This document shows, piece after piece, positions 60,261 to 64,000 of a stretch of DNA of 64,000 nt (within the stretch, counting starts at the first letter, position 1; each line of letters opens with the position of its first letter). The notes beneath the pieces were generated by a model, which made no database searches, was not told where the DNA came from, and was given only the letters and a program-made list of their open reading frames with translations. The stretch spans positions 98,384-162,383 of the forward strand of contig NZ_FRBF01000008.1 in the NCBI RefSeq assembly GCF_900142545.1. Reading direction: 5' to 3'. This DNA is from Fibrobacter sp. UWT2. Lineage in GTDB: Bacteria; Fibrobacterota; Fibrobacteria; Fibrobacterales; Fibrobacteraceae. The translations under genes were made by a program, and so were the position numbers.

Positions 60261-60824
60261 ATGTTCAAGAAAATCGCTGAGTTTGACAATCGCGTGTCGG
60301 TTTATTGGACGAACCGGCATTTTTCTGCGAAGACGACTAAGTTCCTCAAGTTTTATGTGCGTCTGGGAGACGGCTATATTTGGGGCATTTTTGCGCTGGT
60401 GCTGTTTTTGCATTTGGGCTGGTCCGCGTTTTGGCCGATTTTGGCGCAGGCGCTTGTAGCCTTGGTGGTGGCGCTCGCCTTGTACGAGGGCGTAAAGCTC
60501 AGCACCAAGCGTCCGAGGCCTTTTGCGGCGAATCCTTCTATTAAGGCGGAGGTCCCGCCGCTTGACAAGTACAGTTTTCCGTCTGGCCATACCATGAACA
60601 ACTTGGCGGTGGCCTCGGCGGTGTTTTATGCGGTACCGCAGTACGGCTGGATCATGATGCTCTTGCCGCTCACATGGGGGCTTTTGCGCGTGTACTTTGG
60701 CGTGCATTGGTTGACGGATATTATTTGCGGTTTCCTGCTCGGCATCTTGAGTTTTGCGATTGCGCATGCAATATGGGTTCTTTGCTCGCCGTCTGTTCTT
60801 GCGGCGATCGGTGTCGGGGCTTAG
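60261..60824 (+). CDS. PAP2-family membrane phosphatase
   Basis: 187 residues (189 if ATG at 60255 is used). Five to six membrane segments. The three PAP2 motifs are present: KLSTKRPRPF, YSFPSGHTMNNLAV and LRVYFGVHWLTDIICGFLLG, with catalytic His residues in the last two. Such enzymes dephosphorylate lipid phosphates, for example undecaprenyl pyrophosphate or phosphatidic acid, at the outer face of the inner membrane. The stop codon is immediately followed by the ATG of the histidine phosphatase gene. Confidence 0.9.
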   Translation: MFKKIAEFDNRVSVYWTNRHFSAKTTKFLKFYVRLGDGYIWGIFALVLFLHLGWSAFWPILAQALVALVVALALYEGVKLSTKRPRPFAANPSIKAEVPPLDKYSFPSGHTMNNLAVASAVFYAVPQYGWIMMLLPLTWGLLRVYFGVHWLTDIICGFLLGILSFAIAHAIWVLCSPSVLAAIGVGA

Positions 60825-61496
60825 ATGGAATTTGTACCGGCTGCGAAGTTTTTTGAATCCCTTGCATCTGACGAACGTGTGTTCCTGTTGGTGCGTCACG
60901 GTGAACGAAACCATATTACACCCAACGATCCTGACTTCGGTGCGCATGTTGGCCTTACGGAGCGCGGACGCGAGCAGGCTTTGTCGCTGGGTAAGTGCAT
61001 TCCTGCCGAAGGCGACATCTGCTTCTTTTCGAGCCCAGTTGGCCGCTGTGTTGAAACGGCTGAATTCATAGGCAAGGGCCGTGGCGTTGAAAATCCGCAT
61101 ATTGAAAAGCTTGATTGCCTGGCGGAATACTTTGTTCAAGATTACGACGAATACACCAAGGTGCTGCGCGCTGGATTTTACGAAGGCATTTGCGAATGGC
61201 TAAAAAATGAGGCCGCGTGTGGTCCGCGCCGTACCCGTGAAGCGTTTGCGCCGCTGCCTGCACGTTCCGAAGAAATGCTTTCGATGATGCTTGAAAAGGG
61301 TGACGCCCGCTTCAACATTTTTGCGACGCATGATGCCTGGGTTGTTCCATGTCTCACGCACTTTTGCAAGATGACCTTTACGCCGCAACGCTGGATGAAT
61401 TACCTGACGGGAATGGCCGTGGTTACCGATGCGCAGAAGAATGTGAACCGGATTGAGCCCGTGACAGGCCTTGATACAGGCTGGTTATCGTTTTAA
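60825..61496 (+). CDS. Histidine phosphatase family protein
   Basis: 223 residues. The catalytic RHG motif is VFLLVRHGERNH (His about 25) and the domain continues with HVGLTERGREQALSLG, FFSSPVGRCVETAEFIGK and the second catalytic His in IFATHDAWVVP. These enzymes form a phospho-His intermediate; substrate cannot be inferred. It starts directly after the PAP2 stop codon without its own Shine-Dalgarno, so translation is probably coupled. No signal peptide, so cytoplasmic. Confidence 0.9.
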   Translation: MEFVPAAKFFESLASDERVFLLVRHGERNHITPNDPDFGAHVGLTERGREQALSLGKCIPAEGDICFFSSPVGRCVETAEFIGKGRGVENPHIEKLDCLAEYFVQDYDEYTKVLRAGFYEGICEWLKNEAACGPRRTREAFAPLPARSEEMLSMMLEKGDARFNIFATHDAWVVPCLTHFCKMTFTPQRWMNYLTGMAVVTDAQKNVNRIEPVTGLDTGWLSF

Positions 61497-61545
61497 ACTA
61501 TAACAAACCAAAGAAAAATAGTATAACTGGATAGCCCGTTTTCAG

Positions 61546-61574
61546 TTGACAGCGTTATTGTTTTTGTCTATATT
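61546..61574 (+). promoter_or_regulatory. Sigma70-type promoter of the Cys-leader operon
   Basis: Consensus TTGACA (61546-61551), 17-bp spacer, TATATT (61569-61574). A start site near 61581 gives a leader of about 195 nt before the lyase-like gene. Confidence 0.75.
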
Positions 61575-61603
61575 ATCCCTACGTAAATAGTAGGAAAATA
61601 TAA

Positions 61604-61666
61604 ATGACTCAAAAACTGATGGACATGTGTTGTTGCTGTTGGAGTCGATGTCGAACGGGCGACTAG
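61604..61666 (+). CDS. Cys-rich leader peptide (20 residues)
   Basis: ATG at 61604 preceded by AGGAAA opens a 20-codon frame, MTQKLMDMCCCCWSRCRTGD, ending in TAG at 61666. It has four consecutive Cys codons and a fifth soon after, plus three Met. Cys is normally rare, so the run is striking. It lies between a strong promoter and an intrinsic terminator, in front of a two-gene sulfur amino acid operon. Slow translation of the Cys codons under cysteine shortage would hold the ribosome on the leader and could prevent terminator folding, the classical attenuation layout. Too short to be recognised by usual gene finding. Confidence 0.75.
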   Translation: MTQKLMDMCCCCWSRCRTGD

Positions 61667-61692
61667 TTTTTAGGCTTTTATCTAAAACAGAT

Positions 61693-61727
61693 TCCCGCTC
61701 GGCTGTGTCTCCGGAGCGGGATTTTTT
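61693..61727 (+). terminator. Attenuator terminator in the Cys leader
   Basis: TCCCGCTC (61693-61700) pairs with GAGCGGGA (61714-61721), then TTTTTT. Upstream, AGTCG/CGACT (61643-61647 and 61660-61664) and CGGG (61656-61659), which could pair with CCCG of the terminator arm, offer alternative folds. Confidence 0.75.
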
Positions 61728-61776
61728 ATTCAAGTTTAAACAATAAAAGGCGCAAGGCGCTAAAGGACTTCAAAAA

Positions 61777-62937
61777 ATGTCAACATCTAAATATATCGAA
61801 ACGAAACTCATTCACGGCGGCATCGATGGCGACAAGGTCACGGGAGCTGTCAACGTTCCTATCTATCAGACTTCTACCTATAAGCAGGCGGGTCTCGGCG
61901 AAAATACCGGCTGGGAATATTCCCGCACGGGTAACCCCACCCGCGCAGCGCTCGAAGCATTGATTGCCGACCTCGAAGGCGGTGTCGCTGGTTTTGCTTT
62001 TGGCAGCGGCATGGCGGCGACTTCTACGGTGCTTTCGCTTTTTAAGCAGGGCGACCGCATTATTATCTCGAGCAATGTTTATGGCGGTACCTTCCGCGTT
62101 TTGGACAAGGTATTCAAGAACCTCGGCATTACCTATTCTATTGAAGATACGACCGATTTGGCAACGCTCGATACCAAGGTGACGCCCGATGTGAAGGCCT
62201 TCTTTATTGAAAGCCCGGCAAACCCGCTCCTGACCGTAACGGACTTGGCAGGGGTAGCCGCGATTGCGAAGAAACATGGAATTCTGACCATTGTCGACAA
62301 CACTTTCATGACTCCTTATTTGCAGCGCCCGCTGGAACTTGGCGCCGACATCGTGGTGCATTCCGCAACCAAGTACTTGGGCGGCCATAGCGATGTGGTG
62401 GCTGGCCTTGCAGTGACCAACAATAAGGAAATTGCCGACCGCCTCGCATTCAATCAGAATGCCGTGGGTGCGGTGCTTGGCCCCTTCGATTCTTTCCTTT
62501 TGATTCGCGGCATCAAGACGCTCGGTGTGCGCCTCGATCGCCATACCGAAAATGCAGAACGCATTGCCCGCTACTTGGAACAGCACGAAGCAGTAAAGCA
62601 TGTTTATTATCCGGGCCTCCCGAACGCTCAGGGCTACGAAATCAACAAGAAGCAGGCCAAGAACGGTGGCGCCATGATTTCGTTCGAATTGTACGAAGGT
62701 TACGACATCAAGAAATTCTTCAAGGCCCTGCAGCTGATTTCACTGGCTGAAAGTTTGGGCGGCGTCGAAAGCCTTGTATGCCATCCGGCTACCATGACCC
62801 ATGCCTCTATTCCGAAGGAAATTCGTGAGAAGGTGGGCATTACCGATGGACTGATTCGTTTGTCTGTAGGTATCGAAAAAGTCGATGACATTATCTTGGA
62901 TTTGAACGCCGGCATCAACGCCGCGAAGGAAGCATAA
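61777..62937 (+). CDS. Cystathionine gamma-lyase/gamma-synthase family PLP enzyme
   Basis: 386 residues. Features of the family: TKLIHGGIDGDKVTGAVNVPIYQTSTY, YSRTGNPTRAALEALIADLEGG, FGSGMAATST, ESPANPLLTVTDL, the Schiff-base Lys in SATKYLGGHSDVVAG, and SLGGVESLVCHPATMTHASI. It splits or makes cystathionine; pairing with the next gene, a cysteine-synthase-like enzyme, and control by a Cys leader favour a reverse-transsulfuration (MccB-like) or cysteine-forming role over methionine synthesis, but the sequence cannot decide between lyase and synthase. It ends one base before the next ATG. Confidence 0.9.
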   Translation: MSTSKYIETKLIHGGIDGDKVTGAVNVPIYQTSTYKQAGLGENTGWEYSRTGNPTRAALEALIADLEGGVAGFAFGSGMAATSTVLSLFKQGDRIIISSNVYGGTFRVLDKVFKNLGITYSIEDTTDLATLDTKVTPDVKAFFIESPANPLLTVTDLAGVAAIAKKHGILTIVDNTFMTPYLQRPLELGADIVVHSATKYLGGHSDVVAGLAVTNNKEIADRLAFNQNAVGAVLGPFDSFLLIRGIKTLGVRLDRHTENAERIARYLEQHEAVKHVYYPGLPNAQGYEINKKQAKNGGAMISFELYEGYDIKKFFKALQLISLAESLGGVESLVCHPATMTHASIPKEIREKVGITDGLIRLSVGIEKVDDIILDLNAGINAAKEA

Positions 62938-62938
62938 T

Positions 62939-63850
62939 ATGCATTACTATGAATCGATGCAATCTTTAATCGGGAAGACTCCGCTTGTAAAGCTTACGCA
63001 CGTGGGACTCCCCGAAGGTGTAAACCTGTTTGCCAAACTCGAACTCTGGAATCCCTCGGGCAGCGTGAAGGACCGCACCGGCCTTTACATGGTGAACGAC
63101 GCGATTGAAAAGGGTCTCCTGAAACCGGGTGGAACCATTGTCGAAGCCACCGCAGGCAACACCGGCCTCGGCATAGCTTTTGCTGCCCTCAACCGCGGCA
63201 TTCGAGTGATATTCGTGGTGCCCACCAAGTTCTCGCAAGAAAAGCAAACGCTCATGCGCGCCCTCGGCGCAGAACTCATCAACACCCCGCGTGAAGACGG
63301 CATGCTTGGTGCCGAAAAGAAAGCCGAAGAACTCTTGACTCAAATTCCCGGCTCTGTTTCGCTTAGGCAGTTCCGCAACATGTCCAACCCGCTGGCCCAT
63401 TACGAAACCACCGGCCCCGAAATCTACGAAGATTTGGATGGACAAGTTGACTACGTGGTGGCAGGCGCAGGAAGTGGCGGTACCTTCAGCGGCATTCTCA
63501 AGGCGCTCAAGGAAAAGAACCCGAACATCAAGGGCGTGCTCGCAGACCCCGTAGGTTCTACTATGGGCGGCGGCGAACATGGCGACTACAACATCAAAGG
63601 AATTGGCAACGACTTTATCGCCGACACCATGGATATGTCGCTTGTGGATCAGGTCATCAAGATCAACGATGACGACGCTTTTGGCGGCGCTCGCGAACTC
63701 GCCAAGAAAGAAGGACTCATTGCAGGATCTTCTTCGGGCGCAGCATTCACCGCAGCCAAAAAGCTCATCGCCTCGGGTGCCCGCGGGAACATCGTGTTCG
63801 TAGCCCCCGACCGCGGCGACCGTTACTTTAGCAAGGGATTGTACGAGTAA
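62939..63850 (+). CDS. Cysteine synthase / cystathionine beta-synthase-like (CysK/MccA type)
   Basis: 303 residues, a type II-fold PLP enzyme. ELWNPSGSVKDRTGLYM carries the PLP lysine, EATAGNTGLGIAFAA the phosphate-adjacent loop, VVAGAGSGGTFSGI the glycine-rich PLP phosphate loop, and IAGSSSGAAFTA the C-terminal pyridine contact. It condenses an activated serine with sulfide (CysK) or with homocysteine (MccA); the GxxxG-free short form here cannot be decided, but coupling to a cystathionine lyase-like gene one base upstream suggests the MccA-MccB pair. Two hairpins follow the stop. Confidence 0.9.
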   Translation: MHYYESMQSLIGKTPLVKLTHVGLPEGVNLFAKLELWNPSGSVKDRTGLYMVNDAIEKGLLKPGGTIVEATAGNTGLGIAFAALNRGIRVIFVVPTKFSQEKQTLMRALGAELINTPREDGMLGAEKKAEELLTQIPGSVSLRQFRNMSNPLAHYETTGPEIYEDLDGQVDYVVAGAGSGGTFSGILKALKEKNPNIKGVLADPVGSTMGGGEHGDYNIKGIGNDFIADTMDMSLVDQVIKINDDDAFGGARELAKKEGLIAGSSSGAAFTAAKKLIASGARGNIVFVAPDRGDRYFSKGLYE

Positions 63851-63880
63851 AAGTCACTAGTTGATATTACCTCTGTCTTC

Positions 63881-63911
63881 AAAACTCCACCAGATTGGTG
63901 GAGTTTTTTTG
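63881..63911 (+). terminator. Intrinsic terminator of the Cys-leader operon
   Basis: ACTCCACCA-GAT-TGGTGGAGT then TTTTTT. Confidence 0.9.
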
Positions 63912-63921
63912 TAAGAACGAA

Positions 63922-63944
63922 AACCACCAGCTAGGCTGGTGGTT
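63922..63944. other. Second hairpin downstream of the operon
   Basis: AACCACCAG-CTAGG-CTGGTGGTT, perfect 9-bp arms; on the minus strand it is followed by TTTCG, so it might terminate a gene to the right of the window. Confidence 0.5.
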
Positions 63945-64000
63945 CTAAAGAAGCCTTCTGGCGGTGCTGAAAAAAAGAAATCCTTTGATTATAATTGAAA

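Overview
The window looks like chromosome of a Fibrobacter (F. succinogenes-type) rumen or gut cellulose degrader. The signs are three lipoproteins with the F. succinogenes major paralogous (FISUMP) domain, a fibro-slime protein, GH9 and GH8 glycanases with secretion signals, C-terminal tails resembling FCB-group type IX-like sorting domains, and TATATTT-type promoter boxes. No rRNA, tRNA or CRISPR array was found.

Layout. 1-7.6 kb: a truncated histone-like gene, rpe, a secreted DUF4874/DUF4832 protein, a GH9 endoglucanase, a FISUMP lipoprotein, and a two-gene unit of a coiled-coil membrane protein and an amidase without a signal peptide. 7.6-13.5 kb: a five-gene oligopeptide/oligosaccharide-type ABC importer whose first permease carries six copies of a 14-residue repeat. 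13.9-18.3 kb: O-acetylhomoserine sulfhydrylase and leuS. 18.3-29.0 kb: a visibly A+T-rich island between the complete leuS and a second, in-frame copy of the last 1.23 kb of leuS. The island holds an overlapping four-gene cassette (DUF4417, a small toxin-like protein with an IQM/SGHYxP-type domain, an unknown protein, KptA RNA 2'-phosphotransferase), an ABC-three-component (ABC-3C) conflict system and a type III restriction-modification pair. It is best read as a defence island.

30.4-37.3 kb: more FISUMP and related lipoproteins around a GH8 glycanase. 37.4-45 kb: pgi, a split (p)ppGpp hydrolase/synthetase pair, an ECF sigma/anti-sigma/Cys-rich Spy-like operon, and a DUF1538 membrane protein with two PII-like proteins. 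45-57.6 kb: a membrane-fused spermidine-synthase-like protein, a fibro-slime protein, two tandem outer-membrane barrel paralogues, an ABC-F ATPase and a large modular surface protein. 57.7-63.9 kb: ackA, an AAA ATPase behind a perfect 19-bp inverted repeat, PAP2 and histidine phosphatases, and a cystathionine lyase/synthase-like plus cysteine-synthase-like operon. That operon is preceded by a 20-codon, Cys-rich leader peptide and an intrinsic terminator, the layout of a cysteine-responsive attenuator.

Three features recur across the window. (1) Nine genes have a TATAATT/TATATTT-like box only 5-7 nt before the ATG and no usable Shine-Dalgarno, suggesting leaderless mRNAs. (2) A degenerate heptamer, GTAGRMA, occurs in short tandem arrays, three of them directly after stop codons; because seven is not a multiple of three it places stops in all frames. 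(3) Many intergenic gaps carry bidirectional intrinsic terminators. Coordinates and motifs were read by eye; family names come from recognised motifs, without database searches.
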